Shown here piece after piece: positions 14,283 to 22,116 of a stretch of 40,370 nucleotides of DNA (position 1 is its first letter; each line of letters opens with the position of its first letter). The translations under genes and the position numbers were made by a program. This DNA is from Actinomadura hibisca NBRC 15177 (GTDB lineage Bacteria; Actinomycetota; Actinomycetes; Streptosporangiales; Streptosporangiaceae): positions 1 to 40,370 of the forward strand of contig NZ_BCRO01000110.1 in assembly GCF_001552635.1 (NCBI RefSeq), read 5' to 3'. The notes beneath the pieces are model-generated. The model had not been told where the DNA came from. It did no database searches and saw nothing but the letters and a program-made list of their open reading frames with translations.

Positions 14283-15716
14283 TCACGCCGGGCGGGGGAT
14301 CGCCTTGTGTTCCAGGTAGGCGGCTAGGCCCTCGGGGCCCAGTTCGCGGCCGAGGCCGCTGTCCTTGTAGCCGCCGAACGGCGTGTTCGGGTCCAGCACG
14401 TACAGGTTGACGCCGCAGCTCCCGGTGCGGATGCGGCGGGCCACCTCCACGCCGTGGTCCACGTCGGCGGTCCACACCGAGCCGCCCAGGCCGTAGGAGC
14501 TGTCGTTGGCGATGCGGACGGCGTCGTCCTCGTCCTCGTAGGGGATCAGCGCCAGCACCGGGCCGAAGATCTCCTCGCGGGCGATGCGCATGTCGTTGGA
14601 GACCTCGCCGAACACCGTCGGCGCGACGTACCAGCCCCGGTCGTGCGGGCGGTCCAGCCCGCCCGCGATGAGCTTGGCGCCCTCGTCCTGGCCGATCCGG
14701 ATGTAGTTCTCCACGCGCTCCTGCTGGCGGCGCGCCACCAGCGGCCCGATCTCGGTGCCGTAGTCGGCCGGGTCGCCGACGGCGAGGCCCGTCACCATGG
14801 CCGCCAGCGCGTCGGCGACCTCGGTGTAGCGGCTGCGCGGGGCCAGGATGCGGGTCTGCGCGGCGCACGCCTCGCCGTTGTTCATCAGCGAGGCCATCTT
14901 GAAGCCCTCGATGGTGGCGGCGAGGTCGGCGTCCGCCAGGATGATCGCCGCCGACTTGCCGCCCAGCTCCAGGGTGACCGGCTTGAGCTGCTGCCCGCAG
15001 ACCGCGCCGATCTTGCGCCCGGCGTCGGTGGAGCCGGTGAAGGAGACCTTGTCGACGTCGCGGTGCGCCACCAGGTACGCGCCGACCTCGCGCCCGGCGG
15101 GCACGATGTTGACCACGCCGTCCGGGATGCCCGCCTCCTTGATCCACTCGGCCAGCAGGTAGCCGTCCAGCGGCGTCTCGGGGGAGGGCTTGGCCACCAC
15201 CGTGCAGCCCGCGATCAGCGCCGGGGCCAGCTTGAGCATCAGCGTGAACTGCGGGACGTTCCACGGGTAGATCGCCGCCACCACGCCGACCGGCTCGCGG
15301 GTGACGGTGACCGGCCCGAGCATGCCGGGCCGCTCCTCCTCGAAGGGGTAGGAGGCGGCGAGGTCCACGTAGTACTGGAGCACCATCTGCGGCAGCGCCG
15401 CCTGCCCGAAGATCGAGAACAGGATCGGCGAGCCCATCTCGGCGGTGACCAGGTCGGCCATCTCCTGCTGCCGCTCGGCGTAGATCGCCGACAGCCGCCC
15501 CAGCTTCTCGGCGCGCTCGGCCGGGGTCATGCGCGGCCAGGGCCCGTGGTCGAAGGCCTTGCGGGCGGCGGCCACGGCGGCGTCGATGTCGGCCTCGGTG
15601 CCCTCGGGGACGCTCCCGAGCACCTCCTCGGTGTGCGGGGAGATCACCTCGATGGTGCCGGTGCCGGCGGGCGCGGTCCACTCGCCGCCGATGAAGAAGC
15701 GATCGTGCTGGCGCAT
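14283..15716 (-). CDS. NAD(P)-dependent aldehyde dehydrogenase
   Basis: A 477-residue cytoplasmic enzyme oxidising an aldehyde to a carboxylic acid. It contains the cofactor-binding PWNVP near residue 150, the general-base Glu in TLELGGKSAAI (near 250), the catalytic Cys in NNGEACAAQTR (near 285) and the late motif EEIFGPVLALIPY. Length and motifs match the ALDH superfamily; substrate cannot be assigned, although nearby lipid and steroid genes make a fatty or steroid-derived aldehyde plausible. I choose the ATG at 15716 (MRQHDRFFIGGEW), which has GGGGAGG eight bases upstream; a longer frame to 15761 lacks this. It is divergent from the DsbA-like gene, with a palindrome and the AAGCAAGCATTC sequence between them. 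It ends at a strong hairpin. Confidence 0.92.
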   Translation of the reverse strand: MRQHDRFFIGGEWTAPAGTGTIEVISPHTEEVLGSVPEGTEADIDAAVAAARKAFDHGPWPRMTPAERAEKLGRLSAIYAERQQEMADLVTAEMGSPILFSIFGQAALPQMVLQYYVDLAASYPFEEERPGMLGPVTVTREPVGVVAAIYPWNVPQFTLMLKLAPALIAGCTVVAKPSPETPLDGYLLAEWIKEAGIPDGVVNIVPAGREVGAYLVAHRDVDKVSFTGSTDAGRKIGAVCGQQLKPVTLELGGKSAAIILADADLAATIEGFKMASLMNNGEACAAQTRILAPRSRYTEVADALAAMVTGLAVGDPADYGTEIGPLVARRQQERVENYIRIGQDEGAKLIAGGLDRPHDRGWYVAPTVFGEVSNDMRIAREEIFGPVLALIPYEDEDDAVRIANDSSYGLGGSVWTADVDHGVEVARRIRTGSCGVNLYVLDPNTPFGGYKDSGLGRELGPEGLAAYLEHKAIPRPA

Positions 15717-15793
15717 GCTGGTGTGCCTCCCCTTGACCGAATGCTTGCTTGGGCACAGCATGGCATGCCGGGCGGGGGGATTGGCAAGAGCCG

Positions 15794-15811
15794 GTGAGAC
15801 TGCGGTCTCAC
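15794..15811. promoter_or_regulatory. Palindromic operator GTGAGAC-TGCG-GTCTCAC
   Basis: A perfect 7-base inverted repeat with a 4-base spacer in the 119-base divergent gap between aldehyde dehydrogenase and DsbA-like genes. It lies 25 bases before the DsbA-like ATG and close to where that gene's -35 region should be, since TAGGAC at 15824-15829 is a possible -10 box. The shape suits a TetR- or MarR-type dimer. A second short palindrome, GCATG-G-CATGC, is at 15758-15768. The binding protein is not identified. Confidence 0.5.
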
Positions 15812-15835
15812 GCGATCTCGGGGTAGGACGGGGAC

Positions 15836-16450
15836 ATGACCGACACCGCGATCGCCGACCTGTGGTTCGACCCCGTCTGCCCGTACACGTGGATCACCTC
15901 GCGCTGGCTGCTGGAGGCCGCGCGCGTGCGGCCCGTCGAGGTGCGCTGGCACCTGCTGAGCCTGGCCGCGCTGAACGAGGACAAGGAGGAGGACCCCGAG
16001 GGCGACACCGAGGGTTTCCTGTGGCTGCCCGCGCGCGTCGCCATGGCCGTCACGCTGGAGCACGGGCAGGAGGCGCTCGGGCGCTTCTACACCGCGTTCG
16101 GCGAGCGGGTCCACGAGAACGACTGGGACGAGAACACCTTCGCCGACTCCCTCGCCGACGCGAAACTGCCGACCGAACTCGCCGACGCCGCCACCTCCAC
16201 CGCGCTCGACGACCAGGTGCGCTCCTCCACCTTCGAGGGCCTCGACCTGGTCGGGCGGCATGTCGGCAGCCCGGTGGTCGCGGTGACGCCGCCGGGCGGC
16301 GAGCGCGTCGCGTTCTTCGGGCCGGTGTTGTCGCGCATCCCGCGCGGCGAGGAGGCCGGACGGCTCTGGGACGGCGCCCCGCTGGTCGCGGGCGTGCGCG
16401 GCTTCAACAAGATCGAGGGGCCGCCCCAGGCCGAGCCGGACTTCTCCTAA
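15836..16450 (+). CDS. DsbA-fold protein, Rv2466c-like mycothiol-dependent nitroreductase homologue
   Basis: A 204-residue thioredoxin/DsbA-fold protein. By memory of the sequence it aligns along its length with M. tuberculosis Rv2466c (207 residues): FDPVCPYTWITSRWLLEAA at the N-terminus, then the helical insert, and FFGPVLSRIPRGEEAGRLWD near the C-terminus. Rv2466c is a mycothiol-dependent reductase that activates nitro prodrugs and uses a CPWC active site. Here the motif is CPYT (Cys at about 15), so the resolving cysteine is missing and a monothiol, mycothiolated mechanism would be required. No signal peptide, so it is cytoplasmic. The ATG at 15836 follows GGGGAC. It converges on fprB with a 7-base gap. 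It is single-gene and divergent from the aldehyde dehydrogenase. Confidence 0.85.
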   Translation: MTDTAIADLWFDPVCPYTWITSRWLLEAARVRPVEVRWHLLSLAALNEDKEEDPEGDTEGFLWLPARVAMAVTLEHGQEALGRFYTAFGERVHENDWDENTFADSLADAKLPTELADAATSTALDDQVRSSTFEGLDLVGRHVGSPVVAVTPPGGERVAFFGPVLSRIPRGEEAGRLWDGAPLVAGVRGFNKIEGPPQAEPDFS

Positions 16451-16457
16451 CGAACGA

Positions 16458-17984
16458 TCAGGGCGAGCCGATCAGGGCGACGGAGTCCGGGCGGCGCGAG
16501 CGCAGCAGCTCCTGCAACGCCGCGGTGCTCGCCGCCGGGTCGTTCAGGCGGCCCTCGTTGTAGTCCTCGACGAGGGCCGCGACCGTCTCGCGGGCGCAGG
16601 ACTTGTTGGTGCCGATGAACCCCGTCGGGCCGCGCTTGATCCAGCCCGCGACGTAGGTGGCGGCCGCGCCCTCGACGCGCCCGGCCGTGTTGGGGACGGT
16701 CGCCGTCGCCTCGTTGAACGGCAGCCCCGGCACCGGCAGCGCCCGGTAGCCGATGGACGTCAGCACGAGCCCGGCCTCGATGTGCTCGGTCTCGCCGGTC
16801 GGGACGGCCTGCACCAGGCCGTCGCCGATCTCCAGGGTGTTGCGCGCGAAGGTGACGCCGTCGTCGGTGATGCGCTCGGGGGCCAGCAGGTACCGCAGCG
16901 TGATGCGGCGGCGCGCGCCGGAGGTGTCGCGGGCGGCCAGCTCGCGCAGCAGCCGCAACTTGTGCCGGACGGTGTGGGACTCCTCGCCCGCGCCGGTGAC
17001 GTCGAGGTCGGCCTCGGGCACCGACACCGCGATGCCCCGCGCGTTGGCGAGGCCGACCAGCTCGGGCAGCGTGAACGCCGAGTGCGCCGGGCCGCGCCGC
17101 CCCGCCACCACGATCTCCTCGATCCGGCTCTCGCGCAGCGCCGCCAGCGCGGCGGGGGAGATGTCGGTGGCCGCCAGCGCCTCGGGGTCGCGGGCCAGGA
17201 CGCGGGCGACGTCGAGCGCCACGTTGCCGTTCCCGATCACCACGGCGCGGCGGTGCGACAGGTCGAACGACCGGTGCGCGTGGTCGGGGTGCCCGTTGTA
17301 CCAGGCGACGAACCCGGTGGCCGACACCGCCCGCTCCGCGCCCGCCACCGGCAGCCGCCGGTCGGCGGACGCGCCGACCGCGTAGATCACCGCGTGGTGG
17401 TGGCGCAGCAGCTCCTCGTGGGTGAGGTCCGCGCCGACCTCGACCCCGGCGTGCAGGTGGAAGCCCGGCTGCGCCGCGATCGTGTCGAACTGGGTGGTGA
17501 CCCGGCGGGTCTCCTGGTGGTCGGGCGCGACACCGGCGCGAGCCAGGCCGTAGGGCGTCGGCAACTTCTCGTAGACGTCCACGCGCGCGCCCGGGACGGT
17601 CAGCACCTCGTCGGCGGCGTACATCGCGGCGGGCCCGGATCCGACGATCGCCACGCGCGGCGGCTCGGGGCGCGCCTTGACCTCCAGCGGCGGGGCGACC
17701 TTGGCGAGGATCGGCAGGTCGCCGACCGGGCCGGTGCCGTAGAAGTCGGAGTTGATCTCCAGGAAGGGCAGCTGCCCCTCGCCGAGCCTGCTGTGCGGCT
17801 GGATCGCCCCGACCGGGCACGCGGTCACGCAGGCCCCGCAGTCGACGCACGCGCGCGGGTCGATGTAGAGCATCTCCGCCGTGGCGAAGTCCGGCTCGTC
17901 CGGCGTGGGGTGGATGCAGTTCACCGGGCAGGCGTAGACGCAGGAGGCGTCGTTGCAGCAGGACTGCGTGACCACGTGGGTCAT
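16458..17984 (-). CDS. fprB: Ferredoxin / ferredoxin-NADP+ reductase fusion (FprB type)
   Basis: A 508-residue electron-transfer flavoprotein. The N-terminal 60-70 residues are a bacterial 7Fe/8Fe-type ferredoxin (CCNDASCVYACPVNCIHP and CVDCGACVTACPVGAIQP). After a linker comes an FAD domain with VAIVGSGPAAMYAADEVL near residue 110, then an NADP-binding motif VVIGNGNVALDVARVL near 245. The C-terminal part holds the FAD-contacting GWIKRGPTGFIGTNK. This domain order is that of mycobacterial FprB, adrenodoxin-reductase-like, which moves electrons from NADPH to the fused ferredoxin. It lies 97 bases downstream of an AurF-like di-iron oxygenase on the same strand, so supplying electrons to that oxygenase is the natural hypothesis. 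The ATG at 17984 is followed immediately by the Fe-S motif, so the start is reliable. Confidence 0.9.
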   Translation of the reverse strand: MTHVVTQSCCNDASCVYACPVNCIHPTPDEPDFATAEMLYIDPRACVDCGACVTACPVGAIQPHSRLGEGQLPFLEINSDFYGTGPVGDLPILAKVAPPLEVKARPEPPRVAIVGSGPAAMYAADEVLTVPGARVDVYEKLPTPYGLARAGVAPDHQETRRVTTQFDTIAAQPGFHLHAGVEVGADLTHEELLRHHHAVIYAVGASADRRLPVAGAERAVSATGFVAWYNGHPDHAHRSFDLSHRRAVVIGNGNVALDVARVLARDPEALAATDISPAALAALRESRIEEIVVAGRRGPAHSAFTLPELVGLANARGIAVSVPEADLDVTGAGEESHTVRHKLRLLRELAARDTSGARRRITLRYLLAPERITDDGVTFARNTLEIGDGLVQAVPTGETEHIEAGLVLTSIGYRALPVPGLPFNEATATVPNTAGRVEGAAATYVAGWIKRGPTGFIGTNKSCARETVAALVEDYNEGRLNDPAASTAALQELLRSRRPDSVALIGSP

Positions 17985-18081
17985 GGGCGTGTTCTCTCTC
18001 GTTCTGTCGCGCGCGGGGGAGGGGGCCGCGGAGTGGTCGGGCCGCCGGGATCGGGCCGCCGGGATCGGGCCGCGGGGACGG

Positions 18082-19050
18082 TCAGGCCGCGGGACGGGCG
18101 GCGCGGTGCGGCTCGCCGCGGTAGCGCGAGGGCTCGCCGTCGATGCCGAGCTTCTTCCACACCGCGCGCGAGGCGGGGTTCATCAGGCCGATCTCCTCGG
18201 CGAGCATCCGCACGTCGCCGAAGTAGTTGCGCATCATCTCCTGGGACTTGGGGCTGCTCCAGAACGCCTCGCGCATCACCTGGCGCGGGATGCCGAACTT
18301 CTTGGCCATGTCGCGCGGCGGCGCCATGATCGCCCCGGCCAGCCAGCGCATGATGACCGGGTAGGCGATCGAGGTGACGGCCTTGCCGGGCTTGGTCTGC
18401 CGCTTGACGTGCTCGCGCAGGAAGCGGTGCGCGAACGAGATGTGCCGCGCCTCCTCGGCGATGTGGATCTGCATCGTGCGCAGCAGCGCCGCCGGGCGGT
18501 CGTCGCCGCGCCGCACCACGTCCTTCTGGAAGTGGTCGATCGGCTCCTCGCCGGCCAGGATGCCGATGAAGAAGATCACCGGGAGGTAGGCGCCCAGGTG
18601 CCAGAAGTGGGAGGTGGCCCGGTAGTCGGCCCGCATGCCGGGCACGTCCTGGCCGGTGCGGTTCACCAGCTCCTGGAACATCTGGATGTGGTTGCACTCC
18701 TCGGTCATCTCGTGGAGGCAGTAGCGGAACTCCGGCGTCTGGTTGGGCAGCCGCATCGCGTACTGCATCATCCCGCGGATCAGCACGCTCTCGAACTGGA
18801 GGCCGACCTTCTGGATGTTGGCCACCCGCCACAGCCCGATCTCGATCTTCCGCTCCTCGGGCAGCGCCTGGTACCAGGGGTGCGCGCCGAGCGGGTCGCA
18901 GTCGTCGGGCAGGATCCAGCGCGGGTCCTTGGGGTCGATCTGGTAGTCCGCGGAGTCCCAGTCGATGTCGAGGTAGGGGTCGAAGCGCCGGTTGACCGAG
19001 CCCTCCGACAGGGTCCGCAGCACGTCCCGGTACTCCTGGTCGATGATCAT
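18082..19050 (-). CDS. AurF-like di-iron oxygenase
   Basis: A 322-residue helical protein with two ExxH metal motifs typical of ferritin-like di-iron enzymes: EECNH (Glu 118, His 121) and EEARH (Glu 200, His 203), plus earlier carboxylates in VGLQFESVLIRG. It fits the AurF/diiron-oxygenase family (p-aminobenzoate N-oxygenase and relatives); the substrate is unknown. I choose the ATG at 19050 (MIIDQEYRDVL), preceded by AGAGGTGG at six bases; the frame extends to 19146 but crosses the promoter region. In M. tuberculosis, as I recall, fprB (Rv0886) also lies beside a protein of this type (Rv0885), so the pairing is probably ancient. A TetR gene is divergent. A cytosolic oxygenase using FprB-delivered electrons is inferred. 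Confidence 0.85.
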   Translation of the reverse strand: MIIDQEYRDVLRTLSEGSVNRRFDPYLDIDWDSADYQIDPKDPRWILPDDCDPLGAHPWYQALPEERKIEIGLWRVANIQKVGLQFESVLIRGMMQYAMRLPNQTPEFRYCLHEMTEECNHIQMFQELVNRTGQDVPGMRADYRATSHFWHLGAYLPVIFFIGILAGEEPIDHFQKDVVRRGDDRPAALLRTMQIHIAEEARHISFAHRFLREHVKRQTKPGKAVTSIAYPVIMRWLAGAIMAPPRDMAKKFGIPRQVMREAFWSSPKSQEMMRNYFGDVRMLAEEIGLMNPASRAVWKKLGIDGEPSRYRGEPHRAARPAA

Positions 19051-19136
19051 GCGCAGCCACCTCTGGGGGAGTCCCGCGTCGCCGCAACGCGGGTCAGATT
19101 TACGATTGCTCATTGAACTGTAAAAAGTAAGCGCTC

Positions 19137-19165
19137 CCTTGGTCAAGGTCGACCGGGCTTATAGT
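19137..19165 (+). promoter_or_regulatory. Promoter and operator candidate for the TetR gene
   Basis: CCTTG-GT-CAAGG (19137-19148) is an inverted repeat and overlaps TTGGTC, a possible -35 box. GGTCGACC (19147-19154) is a second palindrome, and TATAGT (19160-19165) resembles a -10 box with a 17-base or shorter spacer depending on the -35 chosen. The 179-base divergent gap is also AT-rich just before the oxygenase gene (19100-19130). Autorepression by the TetR protein is inferred. Confidence 0.4.
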
Positions 19166-19229
19166 GGGGTGCGCTACATCACCTCCCCGCCCTCCCGCGG
19201 GGGAGCGCGGCAAGACAGCAAGGGATCCC

Positions 19230-19898
19230 GTGACCGAACCGGCAACCGGCGCCCCGGAGCGCGCCCCCCGACCCGTCCGGGAACGGCGCGGCGCCGCCGG
19301 CCGCTCGCCCGAGCAGATCCGCGCCCTGATCCTGGACGCCGCCGCCGAGTGCCTGGTCGAGGGCGGGTTCGCCAACGGGCGGTTGTTGTCGGCGATCGCG
19401 CGCCGCGCCGGGATCTCCCGCCCCACCCTCTACAAGTACGGCGGCAACGTCGACGACATCCGCGAGGCGCTGGTCCACCGCGAGATCACCGTGTTCGCCG
19501 GGGAAGTCGTCCCGCGGTTGCGCGACGTCGACTGGAGCGGCGACAGCCTGGTCGAGCTGCTGGTGTTCGTGGTCGGCTACGGCCGCCGCCACCCGCTGCT
19601 CCAGGCGGCGCTGCGCGACATCCCCGAGATCGTGCTGCCGGTGTTCACCGTCAACGCCGAGGCCACCATCCGGTGGATCTCCACGCTGCTGGCCCCCGTC
19701 GCCGCCGAGCACGCCGACGCCGGGCGCATCCCGCAGGTGGACCTGCCGCTGCTGGTCGACGCGCTGTTCCGCGTCGCGGTGTCGCTGATCCTGATCCGCG
19801 GCCCGCTCGACCTGGACGACCCCGAGACGTTGCGCGGCTACCTCGACTTCGCGCTCGGCACCCTCGCCGAGCTGCGCTCGGGGTCCGCCGGCGTCTAG
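19230..19898 (+). CDS. TetR-family repressor, divergent from the di-iron oxygenase
   Basis: A 222-residue regulator. After a disordered Pro/Arg-rich start, the DNA-binding helices lie at about 35-75 (ILDAAAECLVEGGFANGRLL, then SAIARRAGISRPTLYKYGGN), followed by an all-helical ligand domain (YGRRHPLLQAALRDIPEIVL). TetR repressors normally control themselves and a divergent gene, so the oxygenase-fprB pair is the probable target. I use the GTG at 19230 with AAGGGA just upstream; the frame extends to 19164, but that part overlaps the presumed promoter. It is convergent with the deaminase gene, 10 bases away. Ligand unknown. Confidence 0.88.
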   Translation: MTEPATGAPERAPRPVRERRGAAGRSPEQIRALILDAAAECLVEGGFANGRLLSAIARRAGISRPTLYKYGGNVDDIREALVHREITVFAGEVVPRLRDVDWSGDSLVELLVFVVGYGRRHPLLQAALRDIPEIVLPVFTVNAEATIRWISTLLAPVAAEHADAGRIPQVDLPLLVDALFRVAVSLILIRGPLDLDDPETLRGYLDFALGTLAELRSGSAGV

Positions 19899-19908
19899 CG
19901 CCCGCCGC

Positions 19909-20355
19909 CTAGAGCAGGTGGGCGTTGGGGAGCCGGGCGCGGTCGGCCAGCTCGGGGAGCTGCACCACCTCGACGCCGTGGGCGCGCAGCAGCTCAGCGC
20001 CCGTGCCCTCCACGAACAGCGACGGCTCGGTCCAGGCGAACACCACCCGCCGCACGCCCGCCGCCAGGATCAGCGCCGCGCACGTCCGCGCCCGCGACTT
20101 GCGCTGCCCGCAGGGCTCCAGCGACGAGTAGACGGTCGCGGCGCCGAGGTCGATCCCCTCGATCTTGGCGAGCGCGGCCTCCTCGGCGTGGTCGTGGGGG
20201 TCGCCCTCGCGGGAGTGCCCCCGGGCCAGCTCGCGGCCGTCGCCGTCCACCACCACCGCGCCGACCGAGAACGCCGTGACCGACGGCGGGCACAGGGCGG
20301 CCAGGTCGCAGGCGACCTCCAGCCAGGCGTGGTCGTCCGCGCGCCGCTCAGCCAC
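19909..20355 (-). CDS. RibD-type deaminase domain protein
   Basis: A 148-residue zinc-dependent deaminase of the CDA/RibD superfamily. The zinc and catalytic motifs are HAEEAALAKI (HAE, near residue 56) and SLEPCGQRKSRARTCAALIL (PC-x8-C, near residue 82). It corresponds to the N-terminal deaminase half of RibD, which deaminates the pyrimidine intermediate of riboflavin synthesis, but it is a separate protein here. The GTG start at 20355 overlaps the end of the upstream reductase gene by 8 bases, so the two are co-translated and probably act on the same molecule. No other riboflavin gene is near; a role in riboflavin, or in modified purine or deazaflavin chemistry, stays open. Motifs appear intact. 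Confidence 0.85.
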   Translation of the reverse strand: MAERRADDHAWLEVACDLAALCPPSVTAFSVGAVVVDGDGRELARGHSREGDPHDHAEEAALAKIEGIDLGAATVYSSLEPCGQRKSRARTCAALILAAGVRRVVFAWTEPSLFVEGTGAELLRAHGVEVVQLPELADRARLPNAHLL

Positions 20356-21034
20356 GTTCCCCGCCGACCAGGTAGCGCAGCAGCGCCAGGTTGCCGATGC
20401 GGGTGATCTCCTCCAGCCGCATCGGCCGCTTGGGCGTCTGCGGGAAGACCCCCGACCCCACGAACCGGGGCGCGGACGGATCGCCGATGAGGAACGGCGC
20501 GACCACCAGGTGCAGCTCGTCCACCAGCCCGGCGGTCATGAAGTAGGTGTGGATGCCGCCGCCGCCCTCGACCATGAGCCGCCGCACCCCGCGCACGCCC
20601 AGGTCGTCGAGCATGGCGGGGAAGCTGACCGGGTCGCCGGCGTCGATCACCTCGGCGCGCCCGTCGAGCCGCCCCGCCAGCTCCTGCGCGCCCGGGGACG
20701 CGGTGTAGACGAGCTTGGGCGCGTCGCCGGTGGTGAAGAACCGCGACTCGGGGTCGAGGTCGCCGCTCCAGGTCACCGTCACCTTGGTGAGGTCGGGCGA
20801 CCTGCCGCGCGCGACGCGCTTGGCGCGGCGGCTCTCGGACTTGACCAGCAGCTTGGGGTCGTCGCGGCGGACCGTCCCGGCGCCCACCAGGATGGCGTCG
20901 CAGGAGGCGCGCACGTCGTCCACGCGGTCGAAGTCGGCGGGGCTGGACAGCCGCAGCCGCTCGGGGGAGGCGTCGTCGATGTAGCCGTCCACCGACATGG
21001 CGCAGCTCAGCAGCACATAGGGACGCTCGGTCAC
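20348..21034 (-). CDS. RibD C-terminal-type pyrimidine reductase (DHFR-like)
   Basis: A 228-residue NADPH-dependent reductase of the RibD_C/dihydrofolate-reductase-like family. It begins with YVLLSCAMSVDGYIDD, then has AILVGAGTVRRDDPKL near residue 50, and the glycine-rich cofactor segment RRLMVEGGGGIHTYFM near 155. Together with the overlapping deaminase gene it makes up a split RibD, reductase first. The GTG at 21034 has no Shine-Dalgarno sequence, but TACAGT lies exactly six bases upstream, which fits a leaderless transcript. The 112-base gap to the NmrA-like gene shows no further gene. Reaction: reduction of a ribosylamino-pyrimidine to the ribitylamino form, if the classical role applies. 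Confidence 0.85.
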   Translation of the reverse strand: MTERPYVLLSCAMSVDGYIDDASPERLRLSSPADFDRVDDVRASCDAILVGAGTVRRDDPKLLVKSESRRAKRVARGRSPDLTKVTVTWSGDLDPESRFFTTGDAPKLVYTASPGAQELAGRLDGRAEVIDAGDPVSFPAMLDDLGVRGVRRLMVEGGGGIHTYFMTAGLVDELHLVVAPFLIGDPSAPRFVGSGVFPQTPKRPMRLEEITRIGNLALLRYLVGGERG

Positions 21035-21146
21035 GCAGTCACTGTAAGGGACAGGACGGCGGGGGCACGGCGGGAGGAGCTAACGTCCCGGTTCCTCCCC
21101 CTCCACCTGCGTGACCGGCCTGGTGGTCCCGGTTTCGGACGGCCGA

Positions 21147-22013
21147 TTAGAAAAGGCTCCGCAGGGCGTCCAGGTTGTCGGCCAGGAAGTCGTCGAACGT
21201 GCGCGCCGGGCGGCCGGTGAGGTCGTGGACGGCCGTCGTCGGCGCGGCCTGGGAGCCGGAGGCCACCTCCTTGAGGAGCACGGCGAGGTCGTCGGCGAAC
21301 GAGCGCGGCAGGCCCTGGGACTTCAAGGCGGTGGCCATGGCGTCGGGGGAGACGTCCGCGCAGGTGACGGTCCGTCCAAGAGCGGCGGAGATCCTGGCGG
21401 CGATCTCGGCGTGGGTGAGGGCCTCGGAGCCGGTCAGGACGAAGGTCTCGTTCGCGCCGTGCGGGCCCGCCAGCAGGGTGGCGGCGCAGGCGGCGATGTC
21501 GTGGCAGTCGATGTAGGCGACGGGGGTGTCCCCGTAGGAGGAGACCAGTTGCCCGTCCGGGGTGAACGCCCCGGCACCGAGGAAGTTCTGCATGAATCCG
21601 GCGGGCTGGAGCAACGACCAGGCCAGGCCGGATTCCTTGAGGTGCTCGTCGATCAGCCAGTGCGCGCCCTGGGAGAGTTGCGAGCCCTTCCGGGCGTGCC
21701 AGGCCGACACCTTCACGACGTGCCGGACGTCGGCCTTGCGCGCGGCGTCGATGACGGCCTGCTGCTGGCGGACCATCGGCTGCTCGCCCTCCACCGGCAC
21801 GGCTCCGGCGCCGTTGAGGAACAGGCGGTCCACGCCGTCGAGGGCGGCGGCGACGGAGCCGGGGTCGTCGAAGTCGCCCACGACGAAGTCGCAGCCCAGC
21901 GCGCGTCCCTTGGCCTCGTCGCGGACCAGCGCGCGGAACTCCGCGCCGTCGCGGGCCAGGCGGCGCACCAGGTGCGAGCCGATGGAGCCGGTGGCCCCGG
22001 TCACCAAGATCAT
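21147..22013 (-). CDS. NmrA/QorB-like NAD(P)-binding oxidoreductase
   Basis: A 288-residue atypical short-chain dehydrogenase. The N-terminal nucleotide site is MILVTGATGSIGSHLVRRLA (TGxxGxxG). The chain then shows the NmrA-type pattern HVVKVSAWHAR, WSLLQPAGFMQNFL, AYIDCHDIAA and FVLTGSEALTHAEIA, and lacks the YxxxK catalytic pair. Closest described proteins are NAD(P)H:quinone oxidoreductase QorB and NmrA-type redox sensors. The ATG at 22013 follows GAGGGGA at a good spacing. A divergent TetR gene and two matching palindromes in the gap give a classic repressor-target pair, likely induced by an electrophile or quinone (inference). Confidence 0.87.
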   Translation of the reverse strand: MILVTGATGSIGSHLVRRLARDGAEFRALVRDEAKGRALGCDFVVGDFDDPGSVAAALDGVDRLFLNGAGAVPVEGEQPMVRQQQAVIDAARKADVRHVVKVSAWHARKGSQLSQGAHWLIDEHLKESGLAWSLLQPAGFMQNFLGAGAFTPDGQLVSSYGDTPVAYIDCHDIAACAATLLAGPHGANETFVLTGSEALTHAEIAARISAALGRTVTCADVSPDAMATALKSQGLPRSFADDLAVLLKEVASGSQAAPTTAVHDLTGRPARTFDDFLADNLDALRSLF

Positions 22014-22057
22014 TTTTGGGTCCCCTCGGGAGGCGGCGGGGCCCGGACACGATAAAC

Positions 22058-22070
22058 TGAGGGCCCCTCG
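22058..22070. promoter_or_regulatory. TetR operator candidate, copy 1 (TGAGG-GCC-CCTCG)
   Basis: First of two copies of the pattern TGAGG-N3-CCTCA in the 103-base divergent gap; this copy has one mismatch at the last base. It lies 45 bases upstream of the NmrA-like start, in its likely promoter. Its centre is 28 bases from the centre of copy 2. Confidence 0.6.
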
Positions 22071-22085
22071 GGAAAAGAGTTAACC

Positions 22086-22098
22086 TGAGGGTGCCTCA
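22086..22098. promoter_or_regulatory. TetR operator candidate, copy 2 (TGAGG-GTG-CCTCA)
   Basis: A perfect 5-3-5 palindrome, 18 bases before the TetR ATG. Both copies share the 7-mer CTGAGGG. Occupancy of this copy would block the repressor's own promoter, and copy 1 that of the NmrA-like gene. Binding is inferred from layout. Confidence 0.65.
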
Positions 22099-22116
22099 AC
22101 TTGGCAAGGGAGCACG

